From Isochrysis galbana (lineage: Eukaryota > Haptophyta > Isochrysidales > Isochrysidaceae): a stretch of 64,000 bases of DNA. Where the stretch lies: positions 1,735,582 to 1,799,581 of the forward strand of contig CM030941.1 of NCBI GenBank assembly GCA_018136815.1, read 5' to 3'. Below the pieces are notes generated by a model. It searched no databases, was not told the origin of the DNA, and worked only from the letters and a program-made list of their open reading frames with translations. This document shows, piece by piece, positions 1-10,940 of this stretch (within the stretch, counting starts at the first letter, position 1; every line of letters starts with the position of its first letter). Both the position numbers and the translations under genes were made by a program.

Positions 1-358
1 GAGGAGGGGGAGAGGGAGCAAGCGAGAGGGAGCAGGGGTGAGAGAGCGTGGCCGGGCATGAGCTAGAGAGCTGGGCGAGCGGGAGAGCCGGGCGACAGAG
101 GCCGGACGAGCGAGGAAGGAGCGAGGCCCGGAGAGGGGAGGGAGGGGCAGGGAGGCCGGGCGCAAGAAAGCGCGAAAAAGAAAATGGATACGTGGCAAGG
201 AAGAGCAGGAGCGCGAGGACTTAGGGGAGGGCATGAGGAAGGGCTCGCGAGTTGAGGCCATCGATGTGCGCAGGCACCCCAACTCGTGCTTGCTTGGTCG
301 CACATGCGTTTGCTCAGACTGTACAGCTTCTCACGCGACCTAGTCGCTGCCGCCATAG

Positions 359-1010
359 GCCACGTGACGCCAAGGGCATCGCCAAGTTCCTCGAGTCGCA
401 GGGCTTCCCGCCGTTGCCCAATGTCAACGGCCTCTCGCCGCTTGTTGAGTATATCGGGGCGGCTCCGCCGGCCAACATTGACGGCTCTAAGACCAAGGAT
501 CGCGCCTTCAGCAACACACTGCTCGTCAAGTTTCTCTACCCGAGCGGCTGGCTCGTCGAGTTCCCGACTATCACCGAGAACGGCGAGGCGGGAAAGATTG
601 CCGCGAACAACTATTTGAAGGGCGACTTTGCTGACTTCGTTGCCGTCCGCCTACCGGCGGACAAGAACCTCGACAACCTCGACAAAGAGTTCTACCGAAA
701 CTTCTTGTCTTCACAGATGACCAAGGACGTCTTTGAGGATGTCAAGGTGAAGAAGATGAAGCGCGCGACCGGGACTGACGGGGTGGAGGTGGCGTACATC
801 GACTTTTCGTACACGCTGCTCACGCGCGCCGGCTTTGAGGTGAACCGGAAGGGCGTTGCGTGCGTGCACCTCGTGGGGGACACGGTGGTCGGCCTGGTGA
901 CCGGGACCACAGAGCAGCGCTTCAAAGGCCTCGAGGCCGACCTCCGCATCTGTGCCGAATCCTTCCGCGCGTATGCCGTCAAGACGCCGGCATTCGACTT
1001 CCTCGCCTGA
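359..1010 (+). CDS. PsbP-domain photosystem II-related protein, 3' exon
   Basis: The reading frame encodes about 217 residues that resemble PsbP and PsbP-like thylakoid-lumen proteins, which support the oxygen-evolving side of photosystem II. Visible signatures are a LLVKFLYPSGWLVEFP stretch near the start of the domain, a central KGDFADFVAV segment, the FLSSQMTKDVFEDVKVKK region and a terminal ESFRAYAVKTPAF. The frame is open back to an ATG at 252, but those residues look unrelated. An acceptor-like AG at 357-358 suggests that the real exon begins near 359 and that the exon(s) carrying the plastid and lumen targeting sequence lie upstream, in or beyond the GA-rich first 250 bases. The stop codon is at 1008-1010. 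Family assignment is by recalled similarity, so which PsbP subgroup is uncertain. Confidence 0.6.
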
Positions 1011-1607
1011 CTCGCACCATACGCATACTGAGGAGCCGCGGCCACGATGCGCATGTTACGCGTGGTTCTATGCCGGCGGGCAAAGTCCGGGCTTGGATGT
1101 GCACGCGGCGGCGGCAAGCCTGGCTACCATCCCAAGATGCCCATTTCTGCGGTGTGACGCACGTGGAACGCAGCTCAGAGGGGAGACGTCGCCGTAGGTG
1201 GGATCCATCGCGTAGTAACCCCCATATTCGGCCGCGGTAGGATTTCATGAAATGGATGCAGCACCGCGGCATTGTGGCGGTGATTCTATTCGCTGCCACT
1301 CCATACCCATCTTGCGCCTCGGGTTCTTCACCTTGCCGATGGCAGTGGAAAGGCTCTTCCCTACCTCATCTGTGTGCCGTGTGGCGGCCGTAAGTAGCAA
1401 GAGCTACCGCAGGCAAGAACGCGCACGCATGGTTCGTCGTGCTCTCCTAGCGCGCGCAACACGGCATTAAGCGTTCAGCCGCGCATATGCCGCATATTCT
1501 CTCCTTAACGAGCAATCGAGAACATGCAACCACAAGCTAGACTCGCCACGTGCCACGTTGATTCGTACAAGCGCTATGGTGATGGTGTGGCGTGCGCACG
1601 AAAAAAA
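1011..1607. other. Intergenic, no gene seen
   Basis: Only short overlapping frames without recognisable domains occur here. It holds the 3' flank of the PsbP-type gene and ends in an A run (about 1602-1610) that is the T-rich tail of a minus-strand LINE fragment. Confidence 0.5.
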
Positions 1608-1850
1608 AACCTTTAATTATTCTCGCCTCGCACGTGGCACTGGGTCCCGTTCTCGTAGCCACGCCCCTTCTTCCCCTCCCTCATCCTGACTCGCCTCACT
1701 CCCCGCCTTGCGGCAGCACTCCCCTCGTGCTCTACTTAGGGGCTCAGGTCGTGTGGGGGGTCTGAGTAGAGCGGGGTGCACCTATCCTCAGCTGTATGTT
1801 CTCGCCTTCCTCCTGTGCTGCTGAGCGACCTGTTTATCCCATTTTTGTCG
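1608..1850 (-). mobile_element. LINE 3' end fragment
   Basis: Read on the minus strand this ends in AATTAAAGG followed by a run of T. It shares the 3'-UTR core (AGCCCCTAAGTAGAGCACGAGGGGAG, then GCCGCAAGGCGGGG) with the LINE copies near 7200-7400, 8440-8480, 17570-17750, 47010 and 50160. Only the 3' UTR is left. The 5' boundary near 1850 is approximate. Confidence 0.6.
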
Positions 1851-2080
1851 TAGGGTGTCGTCGCTGTCGTGTGCTACGATGTTTGGCGTGCTATGGTGCA
1901 CGCTAATCTGATTCTAATCTGTCTCAACGTCCGTCCGACGAGTGATCGATTAGAGCGGGACGTCTCGTTGGCTCTACGCAAGCCTTTCGGCAAGGCCAAG
2001 TGCTTTCGCTACGAGGCTAGAGTTTTCGCTTAGTTGCGGCCTACCTTTTTCATTCTCGACGAATACGGGGGTGCTGAGTT

Positions 2081-2623
2081 CTAGAGGTTTCTTAAGCTTG
2101 GGTGTCGCATTCGCTCTGGGCCATTCCATGGTCCTCCTGCTGAATGTAGCTCTGCCTGCAACATGCTGCGGTCGACGGCAAGACTGTTGCGAACAGCTTC
2201 GACGAGGGCGACAATGAGCTCCTGCCGGTTCTTGTAGGCAGGCGCTCGAAGACCCCGCACACGCAAATGCAGCTGCAGTTCCGCCTTCCTCATCTTGCGC
2301 ACGTCCACCTCGAGCAGCGCCTCCATCTGCATGGCCTGTTCCGCGAGTAGCTGCTCGGGAATGGCCTGCTCTTCGTCGCCCGCACCCAGGCTCGCATCTC
2401 CATCACCACGGGCACCAATGCCCTCTTCTTCAGTCTCGTCGTCCTCCTCTCCCATGCAGCCAGTCTCGTCGGCCTCCTCCTCCTCCTCCTTCTCTGCGTC
2501 CTCTTCCTCGTCATTCCCCTGCGACTCCTGAGCATCAGCATTGGCCCTGGCGAAGAAGTTGTCGGCCTCATTGTCCGAGGGGAGTTCCTCCCGCTCCACA
2601 TCGTCCTCGTCCACATCAGTCAT
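2081..2623 (-). CDS. Acidic protein with SAP-like motif
   Basis: The protein has 180 residues starting at the first in-frame ATG (2623). The N-terminal two thirds is almost entirely Asp/Glu (DVDEDDVEREELPSDNEAD, then long E runs). The C-terminal third, KMRKAELQLHLRVRGL followed by YKNRQELIVALVEAV, has the helix-turn-helix spacing of a SAP DNA/chromatin-binding motif. The frame is open upstream to 2827, but that part is encoded by a G-rich simple repeat and has no ATG. It could be a small chromatin protein or a relic of a mobile-element gene, because a similar SAP-like segment occurs in the transposase-like gene at 22678-24479. No function can be assigned. Confidence 0.45.
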   Translation of the reverse strand: MTDVDEDDVEREELPSDNEADNFFARANADAQESQGNDEEEDAEKEEEEEADETGCMGEEDDETEEEGIGARGDGDASLGAGDEEQAIPEQLLAEQAMQMEALLEVDVRKMRKAELQLHLRVRGLRAPAYKNRQELIVALVEAVRNSLAVDRSMLQAELHSAGGPWNGPERMRHPSLRNL

Positions 2624-3965
2624 GTCGTCACAGCCTCCCCCGGGCGCGCCATCGCCTCGCTGCGCTGCCGCGCCAGACTCGCTCAGGGGGAGGGGGAGGG
2701 GGAGGGGGGGAGGGGCGCCCCGGCGCCCCGGAGCACAAATCACGATCGAGCTTCTCCCACAATTTTTGAGTCGCCAATTACTGTACACGCCATGAAACTT
2801 GCTGGCCCCCCGTCGGGAACAACACACGCGAAGCCCCGTTTTAGGTGCTTCTCGCCGCCCATAAGGAGTTCAGGTGAGAAAGAGAGAAAGAGGAGAAGAA
2901 ATGCGCCCCGTCACGACTGCAGTCCTCCCGGCGGGGGAGGGGGAGGAAGCGCGGAGGCGCTGGGGGCGCGCAATCACGGCGCAGGCGCGCGCGGGGGGGG
3001 GGGGGGGGGGGGGGAGTTTTCTTTTTGTCAGAAGAGGGGGCGGCAGGTGGGGCGGAGGCGGGCCCGGCTGCCCGGGTGGAAAGAGAGAGAGAGAGATGAA
3101 AAAGGAGAAAAGGAGAGAAGAGGAGAGAACAACAAGGAGATCGTGTTGGTGGTTGTACTAGTAGTGGCTCGGGCGGTGGTTCAGTGAAAAAGAGAAATAG
3201 ACAGTGTGTCGGAGAAAGATAATCTGTACTTAGTGTAGGGAGTGAGGGAAGGCTTTATACAAGATACTCTCTTCAAGCGGACATGCCCGGGGGACGAGAC
3301 GAGAGACCACAGAGAGAGAGAGGCGGGAGATGAGAGAAGAAGCGAGGGGTACGACTTGAGAGAGAAAAGGACCGATGTTCATAAATGCAAAAAGGGGGAA
3401 ACGCGTGGAGTATAAGACAAAATCGAGGTGGTCAAATGAGAATAGGGGGAGAGCCAGCAGGATGAGAGAGGATCAGAGAGACTGCAAGAGGCTGAGAGAG
3501 TAGCCCTCCTCCTCCTCGTCATTGAGAAGGGAGCCAGAAGACGGACAGAGTTCTAGGGGAAGATTACGTATATTTGGGGAGCCACCATAGGGAGGACAAC
3601 AAGAGTGCGCTACGGAGAGAGAGGCTGGCAGAGATTATGGGGGCGGGGGAAGAGAGTGGGAAACTCACCTATCACTCGAGGATACTGAATTTTAGAGACG
3701 GGGAGGGAGGGAAAAGATCAGAGGCGGGTGAGAGAGACAGAGAGGGCAAACGTGCATGCTGAAGAAGAGACAGAGAGCAGCTTCCCCTGGTACAATGATT
3801 GACAGAGGAAGAGAGAGAAGACACATGAAGAGACATGGGGAGAGGAGAGTGAGAGAGTGAGAGAGAGGGGGGAGGGAGGACAGAGAGAGAGGGAGAGAGA
3901 GGGGGGGGGGGGAGAGAGAGAGAGAGAGGGAGAGAGGGAGAGAGGGAGAGAGGGAGAGAGGGAGA

Positions 3966-4001
<36 letters not shown>

Positions 4002-4111
4002 GGGATAGAGGGAGGAGAGAGAGAGAGGCAGAGAGGCAGAGAGGCAGAGAGGCAGAGAGGGAGAGAGAGAGAGAGGAGGGGAGAGGGAGGGAGCGGGCGA
4101 GAGAAGGCAGG
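2624..4111. repeat. GA-rich low-complexity tract upstream of GSK3
   Basis: Purine-rich on the plus strand. It includes GGGGGA repeats at 2685-2715, a run of 22 G at 2993-3014 and a dense block of GAGAGA and GAGAGG repeats at 3840-4090. The tract ends 20 bases before the GSK3 start codon, so it is the likely 5' UTR and promoter. Open frames here are compositional artefacts. Confidence 0.7.
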
Positions 4112-6046
4112 ATGGCCTCCTCGTCGGCGCTCGACTCCGGCGTCAAGGAGATGGCCATATCCGGTGGGCGGACGCGGCCGCCCCAGCGCGGGGCGCAGGC
4201 TGGCTAGCGCGGCGCGCGCTCCCTCACGCCTCCCCGCGGCCCACTGCTCGCGCGCCTTCCCCCTCCCCTCCCCCCTCTTCGCCCCCCCCTCTTTTGCTCG
4301 CTTCCTCAGCGCCATCCCAGCTGGCCACAGGGCTCCACATGGCGACGTTGCGAGGGATGGGAGCCTGACGGGAGAGACAGATGGAGCCGCTGAGTCCATG
4401 GCCTGCCCGTGGGGGCAGCCACCACGCGCTTGCCCTCCTCAAGCCCCTCTCTGCCTGAGCGCCAACTCCCCCTTCCCCTCCGCAGCTGGAGCCACACGTG
4501 GAAGCAGCAGCAGCAGCGACCCGGAGCACCCGTCGCACTGGGTTTTCGTCAACGAGAGGGCCATCGGAAATGGCTCCTTCGGCGTCGTCTACCAGGCGCA
4601 GGTCAAGCAGACCAAGAAGGCAAGCTGTGCCTGCACGGAGGTGGCAGCGGAACTGTGCATCAGCTACGCTTGCTGCTATCCCATCACTCAACTCCTTCCT
4701 CCCCAACCTCTCGGATCTCAGGAGGTGGCGATAAAAAAGGTACTTCAGGATAAGAGATTCAAGAATCGCGAACTTCAGATCATGAAGATGCTCGACCATG
4801 TGAATGTGACCACGCTGCACCACTTCTTCTACACGGAGGGCGAGAAGGTGCGGTCAGCGCAGATGGCGTAGAGGACTGCTACCCTGGCTGCTTGCACATG
4901 GTGGGCGGATCGGAGGTTGTGGGCGGCGGCGTCATCCTGAGAGCTTGTCCTGGCGTGTCGGGCTACGTCCCGTCGTCGCTCTTACACGTGCGCCATGCCA
5001 CGCTGCACAGCTCGACGAGACCTACCTCAACCTGGTGATGGACTTCATCCCGCAGACTGTCTATGGCATGTCGCGCCATTACGCCAAGGCAAAGAAGACG
5101 TTCCCGCTGCTTTACCTCAAGGTTTGCGTCCCTCGCCCGCGGACTCAAAATCGTCAATTAAGCTCGTCCCACCCTTGCCGCTCGGTTCACCTCCACGCAC
5201 CCTCAAACCTCTTTCTCTCCTCAGCTGTACGTATACCAGCTATGCCGCTCGCTTGCGTACATCCACTCGCTTGGCGTGTGCCACCGCGACATCAAGCCGC
5301 AGAACCTTCTGGTGGACCCCGAGTCGCATGTGCTAAAGCTGTGCGACTTTGGCTCCGCCAAGATCCTCGTCAAGGGAGAGCCCAATGTTTCTTACATCTG
5401 CTCGCGCTACTACCGTGCACCCGAGCTCATCTTCGGGGCGACCGACTACACTTGCTGCATCGATGTGTGGTCTGCGGGCTGCGTGCTCGCTGAGCTCCTC
5501 CTGGGCGTGCCGCTCTTCCCGGGCGAGTCCGGTGTGGACCAGCTCGTCGAGATCATCAAGGTGCTGGGAACGCCGACCCTTGACGAGATCCAGTCGATGA
5601 ATCAAAACTATACAGAGTACAAATTCCCGCAGGTCAAGCCCCATCCATGGGTCAAGGTCTTCCGGCCGAGGACGCCCACTGATGCAATTGACCTCGTGTC
5701 CAGCTTCCTGCGTTATGTGAGTGCGGCCGTCGAATAGGCTATGACACAGTGCTTTATCTCCCCGCCGGGTGGCACTGCAAGCTCAAAGCCATTCCCAGCC
5801 AGCTCTGCTGAACATGCCCCCCCCCCCCCCCCCGCCCCTCAGGCACCCGACACGCGCGCTAAGCCGCTGGAGGGTTGTGCGATGCCCTTTTTTGATGAGC
5901 TGCGCGAGCCGAACCTCACGATACCACCCAGCAACCGGCCGCCGCCTCCACTGTTCAACTTCAAGCCGCAGGAGCTGTTCGAGCACCAGCCCGGCATCAA
6001 GAACAGGTTGATTCCCGAGTGGTATCGGCAACAGCAGGGGCAGTAG
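4112..6046 (+). CDS. GSK3: Glycogen synthase kinase 3 (six exons)
   Basis: Exons are 4112-4163, 4486-4619, 4722-4847, 5011-5121, 5225-5716 and 5843-6046, giving 372 residues, the normal length for GSK3. This Ser/Thr kinase of the CMGC group phosphorylates primed substrates in signalling and metabolic control. Visible motifs are the glycine loop [12 protein letters not shown], the catalytic lysine in [35 protein letters not shown] and the GSK3-specific activation loop [15 protein letters not shown] with its regulatory tyrosine. After these come [25 protein letters not shown] and the C-terminal FFDELREPN. Intron 2 (4620-4721) begins with GC instead of GT; it is 102 bp, divisible by three and stop-free. 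Intron 5 has a C16 tract before its acceptor. The N-terminal exon is short and not conserved, so the start is the least certain part. Confidence 0.95.
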
Positions 6047-7182
6047 CCGACTGCGCCGGACTGCTAAATTCACATAGGCGCATGCCACCCTCCGCTGTTG
6101 CCTGGACCATCTTCATCGCGCGGTGCCCTTGCGGCCAATATCAGGTCGATGCATTTTGGACGCGGTGGTGCTCCCGTTCGTGGCCTGTCGAGCGTACAAC
6201 AAGTTGTCACCCGTGCTTCATTCACCAGTCCGTTTTTGACTCCTCAGCTCGGGACTCCAGGAAACCCGTCGGATCTTGCATTCGTCGCCTAGGCGCTATG
6301 GCTCACATGGCTCCTGTGCTGTTCCTGCATCCTCCTGCCTGTCCAAACGCGATGGCCGGAAGGGCCGGCCTCGTCAGCGCGTTGTCGTAGGGCCGGAAAA
6401 TCGGAGGGGGGGCCCAAGGCACATACGAGGCTGGAGGGGGCATACGCAAAGGAGAGAGAGGCCTGCAATATGTAGAGCTCGGACCAAGGGCAGGCGGCAC
6501 AAACCGCATCGGGAGTAATCTGCTGCATCGCAACTCAGTGCTGGAGGCAGCGCTGTCCGAGAAGCTTGGCAAGGTAAGACGGTCGACACCGGCACCGGTC
6601 TCTTCGCATTCGAAACATTGCAGTAGATCCGCACTCGCTACGCCGTCCGGCAAGGTGTAAGTGGGTGGCTAAGCTGACGTTCGCAGGTGCGAGTGCTAAC
6701 GTGAGCGACTATTGGCGCTCGATCCTCTGAGTCGGCGGCTGTTGCGCCTCGGATGCGTCTCAGCATGCGTGCATTTGGCGGATGGGTCAGTGTCGAGTCG
6801 GTCTTGAAGAAGCGGGGTGTCGCATCCGTGATTGAGTGCGGCGCGAGCAATAGGCCCGGACTGTTTGGGGGCAGTCAAACGAGAGGGAGAGCGAGGGCGG
6901 GAGGCAGGGACAGCCCGCGCCCGAGAGAGAGACAGAGGGGAGAGGGAGAGGGAGGGAGGGAGGGAGGGAGAGAGAGAGAGACGTGTACATACTTGCCCCT
7001 AGTGGGTTGTCATTGTCGGTGCTGCGGTTCTGATGATGAGCGAGATGCTGTTAGTGTGTGCGTACGCATTGTGCGCGTTTCCTTGTTGGCGATGGCGGGC
7101 ACGAGGTGCTGGTTTGCTGCCACGGTCCGATTATGTGCTCTAGCACATGTGGTTGTCCGTTGTGCTTGTTCTGCTCTTACCA
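6047..7182. other. Intergenic, no gene seen
   Basis: Only short frames without domains are present. A GA/GGGA simple repeat lies at about 6900-6982. The right end (7183-7198) is the left target-site copy of the LINE insertion that follows. Confidence 0.5.
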
Positions 7183-7198
7183 CTGCTGTCTACAATTA
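7183..7198 (+). repeat. Target-site duplication, left copy (LINE 7199-8179)
   Basis: CTGCTGTCTACAATTA, identical to 8180-8195. Confidence 0.85.
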
Positions 7199-8179
7199 AA
7201 AAAACTTCTTAACATTCTCACCGCGCGCGCGACCGTGCGACGTTTTCTTGATTCTTGACAGCCACGCCCGCACCCCTTATCATTCCCTTTCACCCGCCTT
7301 GCTGCTCGTCCCCTCGTGCTCTACCTAGGGGCTCAGTCCTCGGGGTTTCCAGTGGCAGGCGGCGTGCACCGATCCCCGATGGTCCTCGGCCTTCCCTTGC
7401 GCCATCGGGCGGTCGGTTTCTCTTGAGGTTCTCGTGGTTGTTGTCGCGTTAAGTGTTGGACATGGGGCGGTGCTGTGCACTGGGCCTATGGTGTTGGGTC
7501 GTGGGGTGTGGGGTGTGGCTTTCGGTGGGAGGTTATGCCAGCTTCTCTGCCATGTCGAGTGCTTGTGCCACTAGCTAGGGCCAGGTTTATACTCATCGCG
7601 AGGGCACCTTCGTCGTTTGATTTAAAAAAAAGATTGGGGCACTTAGCTCCCGTGCGTCCTTGATTTTTGGCTTTCTGCCTCGGGAGGCTTGGTTTGTACG
7701 CGCTGGCGAGGTTTTGTTAGATGCTTCGAGACCACGTACTAGGATTGTGAATCTGGTCAGGGTGCGTTCGATGACGGGTATGTGGTGGAAGGAGTAATTG
7801 TCATATTCGACTTCGTAGAAATCACTTACTACTATTATATATCTCCATGCTATCAGGTATAGGGCTTTGAGGCTATCGGGCGACGGCGTGCCTGGGTATG
7901 CAAACAGCCTGTCTTTTATTGAAGAGTGGAAACACGTGGCCAGCTTGTTTGTTTGACACCCTTCCCCTATTAAAACACACAGACAAACACCTGCATTTCA
8001 AACACATCACCCACAGGAAACTGGGCACGCGGAACCGCTTCGACGCGGCGACCACGAAAAAATGTAGACTATGCGGAAAACACCAAGAAAGCTCGACCCA
8101 CCTAGCCAGATGCCTCGCCACAAAACAAATCTTTGAGACCATAGAGGTGATAGCGGGGTTCACACCAAAACACAAAAGG
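7199..8179 (-). mobile_element. LINE insertion with 5' inversion and 16-bp TSD
   Basis: The 16-mer CTGCTGTCTACAATTA occurs at 7183-7198 and again at 8180-8195 and brackets 981 bp. From 7199 to about 7918 the sequence is a minus-strand LINE 3' end matching 17572-18265 on the same strand. From about 7919 to 8179 the adjacent, more 5' part of the same ORF2 is present in the opposite orientation (plus), encoding the C-terminal zinc motif CRLCGKHQESSTHLARC (C-x2-C-x8-H-x3-C). A 3' segment in one orientation, a 5' segment inverted and flanking direct repeats are the classic result of twin-primed LINE reverse transcription. The tail is T-rich (AAGTTTTTTT on the minus strand). Confidence 0.85.
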
Positions 8180-8195
8180 CTGCTGTCTACAATTA
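8180..8195 (+). repeat. Target-site duplication, right copy (LINE 7199-8179)
   Basis: CTGCTGTCTACAATTA, identical to 7183-7198. Confidence 0.85.
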
Positions 8196-8379
8196 CAATA
8201 ACAATGAGCCAACATGTAGTGTGCCATTGCATTCGCGTGATCGCGACCCACCGCTTGCGCACGCGCCAAGCAAAAAGTTTTTTTCAAAAGTTTCGCACGA
8301 GAAAGAAAGTTTCTCTCCAAGTCCTAGCTAAATGAGCGTATTCTGGGCAAATCGTAACTCCCCGCGCACCTTACCGCTA

Positions 8380-8500
8380 AGGCTAAGGGCCGGGACAACC
8401 TGCCAAATCCAGCCACCCCCCACAACCCGGGCCCCTAAGTAGCGCGGGAGGGGAGTCGCCGCAAGGCAGGTTTGCGAGGGGTAAGGAGGGAGTGAAGGCG
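8380..8500 (+). mobile_element. LINE 3'-UTR fragment
   Basis: In the plus orientation it carries the LINE 3'-UTR core (GGGCCCCTAAGTAGCGCGGG, then GGGGAGTCGCCGCAAGGCAGG), matching the reverse complement of 1640-1740 and 7280-7330. The Copia fragment starts directly downstream. Confidence 0.55.
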
Positions 8501-8539
8501 TGGTAGCGTATTTAGGCCTGTTTTGCCGTCCGTTTTGGG

Positions 8540-8984
8540 GTCGCCATTGCGCCCTCCTCGAGCGAGCTGGTGACCCGTCCACTGCCCACGTCATCACTTT
8601 TTCATCCGTCGCCGACGACCTCACCATCAAAACTGTCCTCGCCGACGCCGCCGTGCGCGACCACGACCTCGCCAAGGTGGACGTGCCCAATGCCTACATG
8701 AACGGCGCCCGCCAAGAGCGTCCTCTCACCTACCTCGCCCTCCCGACCACTCTCGCCCATCTCGCCGACGACGACGGCTCCCCGCTCTGCGTCGAGTGCG
8801 CGAGCTCCCTCTGGGGCGAAGAACCTGCGGGACGCGAGTGGCAGGACCGGTTCTACTCCGAGCTCGCCTCGCGCGGCTGGCTGCGCGCAGAAGACGTCAA
8901 CGATCTCTGGACCTTCTCCGCGCCCGACGGCCTCTGTCGCCTCCTCGTCGTTGACGACGACTTGCTTTTCTCCGAAGACTCCCC
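8540..8984 (+). pseudogene. Copia reverse transcriptase fragment
   Basis: This is a partial RT domain of a Ty1/Copia polyprotein. Visible signatures are KVDVPNAYMNG (the usual D-V-x-N-A-F-L-x-G block), a WGEEPAGREWQDRF segment and LLVVDDDLLFSE, equivalent to the catalytic Y-V-D-D region with the Tyr replaced. The frame ends where an LTR in the opposite orientation begins at about 8985. Gag, protease, integrase and the 5' part of RT are missing, so this is a broken copy. Confidence 0.75.
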
Positions 8985-9494
8985 TGTGGTGTGAGGAGTA
9001 AGGCTGTGGCTGTGTTGTGTGCAGAAGAAGTGGGGCTGGTGTCTGTAACATGTGTGATACAGTTCCTAGGAAGCATGGGGCGCGGGCTACCAGGGGCGAG
9101 GGAGGCACGCGACGAGGGAGCTGAGGACGAGCGGGTGGCCTCAGTTGGCATGCAGTCGCGTGGGACGAGGACAGGGACAGGAGGCACACGAGGAGGAGCA
9201 CAAGGGCGCTCGTGCGGTGGCGCAAAGCGTACGAAAGACACCGAGAGAGAGATGACACGCGGGGGGGGGGGGAAACACGCGGGAAAGAAAGAGGGATGAA
9301 ACGGGGCCGGCGACTTAGACGGAACGGAAAGGAAGAGGGGAGGGGGCGATCCTATCGGGAGCGGGCAGAGTACGGGCGCTGATGCAAGGAAGGGGGGAGA
9401 GACCGGGCGTGACGACGGAGGAGGGGTCGCGCGGGGGAACCTAAAGGCGGGAAACGGTACGGAGAGAGGTGTGCGACCCCCCCTACCCGCAACA
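8985..9494 (-). mobile_element. Copia LTR, minus orientation
   Basis: On the minus strand it starts TGTTGCGGGTAGGGGGGG and ends in a CACACCACA-type tail, as do the LTRs at 32714-33327 and 33702-34315. It is shorter (about 510 bp) and diverged. It directly abuts the plus-strand RT fragment. Confidence 0.6.
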
Positions 9495-9637
9495 CCCCCC
9501 CCGATGCGAGAGTCGATGCCCGGGCGGCGATCGCAGCGCAGAAGGCGGGGAGGGGCGAGAGAGGGCGATCGGAGGGATGCAATCAGGTGGAGGCGTGGGC
9601 CCAAGCATTGGTGGCGTAGCGCACACAGGCGTCGGCC
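9495..9637 (-). pseudogene. Copia 3' internal remnant, minus orientation
   Basis: Behind the minus-strand LTR is a G-rich polypurine-type tract and the last codons of a Copia RNase H. These read like the C-terminus ACVRYATN-W-AH that is present intact at 10200-10249 on the plus strand and at 33413-33480 on the minus strand. The segment then switches orientation near 9638. Confidence 0.55.
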
Positions 9638-9639
9638 TA

Positions 9640-10249
9640 CGACGTTGCCCGAGCCGCCCTCGCCCTCGCCCACCACGAGAAAGATGTGGGCATCACCTAC
9701 GGCGGCCTCGCCCTCTCCTCCTCCCCCCGCTTTACGGCCGCCATCGCCGCCAACGTCGACCTTTCCGAGCTCGCCCCCGCCCACCTCGAAGCCCTCGCCG
9801 ATGCCACATGGGGCGACCGCAACATCTACGCCGTCCTGCTCACTTTCGGCGGCGGCGCCATCATGCATCAAACGAAGAAACTCGCGCTCGTCGTCGACTC
9901 CTCGATGGAGGCGGAAGCCATCGCCTCCTGCCAAGCCGCCGAAGGTGTCTCCTACGCGCGCGAGATCCTGCGCGCCATCGGCGTCCCGCTCGAGGGGCCC
10001 ACCCTCGTCGGGACTGACAACCTCGCCAATATGCGCGTCGGCTCGCTGCGATCGGCCCCTTCTCGCGCGCGCCACTTCATGCGCCGATACCACACGCTCC
10101 TCCAGCGCGTTGCCGCCGGCGAAGTCGCCCTCCGCCACGTCGGCACAGAACACATGGCGGCCGATTTCCTGACAAAGTGGCTCCCCAAGCGCAAGCTCGA
10201 CGCATGCGTCCGTTACGCCACCAACGCCTGGGCCCATGCCTCCGCCTGA
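9640..10249 (+). pseudogene. Copia RNase H fragment
   Basis: This is the C-terminal domain of a Copia polyprotein (Ty1-type RNase HI). Visible motifs are YGGLALSSSPR, LEALADATWGDR (first catalytic Asp), SSMEAEAIASCQAAEG (catalytic Glu), LVGTDNLANM (Asp) and the terminal RARHFMRRYH, then EHMAADFLTKWLPKRK. The frame ends at 10249 and is followed by a Copia 3' UTR and LTR. The RT and earlier domains that should precede it are separated by the inverted segment 8985-9637. Confidence 0.8.
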
Positions 10250-10329
10250 TCCATTCGGCCCCGTCTCCCCTCTCCCCGCCTTCTGCGATGCGCGCGCCGC
10301 CCCGACATCGGCTCTCGCATCGGGGGGGG

Positions 10330-10879
10330 TGTCGCGGGTAAAGGGGGGGCCTTGTACACTTCCCCCTCGTACCTCGTACGTTCCGTTTTAGGTCTTCCCG
10401 CGCGACTCCCTCTCCGTCGCCGCGCCTCAGTTCCCTTCTTCCCCGTATCGCCCCGTATCGGTCCGCCCCCCCTCTCCTCTCCTCTCCCCGGCTCCCCCGC
10501 GGAAGCCCTCTCCCCTCTCTCCCCTCCCGTCTCTCCCCGAGTGCTTCCTTGAGTTCCCGGCCCCCTTTTGTCAATTTCTTTCCCGCGCGATTCCCTTCCC
10601 CCCGCGCGTGACGTTTTCCCTCCGTGTCTTGACTACGCTCTGCGCCACCGCTCGAGCGCCCTCTCTGCCCCTTCGTCCATCCTCCGTCCCCGTTCTCGTG
10701 CTGCTGCGCCCCGTGATGGCTGAGAGCGCGCCCATGTCCTCGGCCCCGTCCCCGCGCCCTCCCTCGGCTCCCCATTGTCCCCCCCCCATGCTCCAATCGG
10801 GCCATACATCTCATGTTACAGTTCATCCTCCACTCACACCCAGTCGCACCACAGCCACAACTCCATACGATCCACAACA
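10330..10879 (+). mobile_element. Copia LTR, plus orientation
   Basis: It begins TGTCGCGGGTAAAGGGGGGG, preceded by a G8 polypurine tract, and ends CCACAACA. It is the mirror-oriented partner of the LTR at 8985-9494 and related to the 614-bp LTRs at 32714 and 33702. Together the two form an inverted pair around the RNase H fragment. Confidence 0.6.
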
Positions 10880-10940
10880 GCCCCCTTTAATTAGAACAAT
10901 GTGAGAATTCTGCTTGGCATCATCATCACACCTCATCACC

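Noticed and set aside
3692-4399. Ser/Leu/Pro-repeat minus-strand frame
   Set aside because: Encoded entirely by the GA simple repeat upstream of GSK3 and its first intron; compositional artefact.
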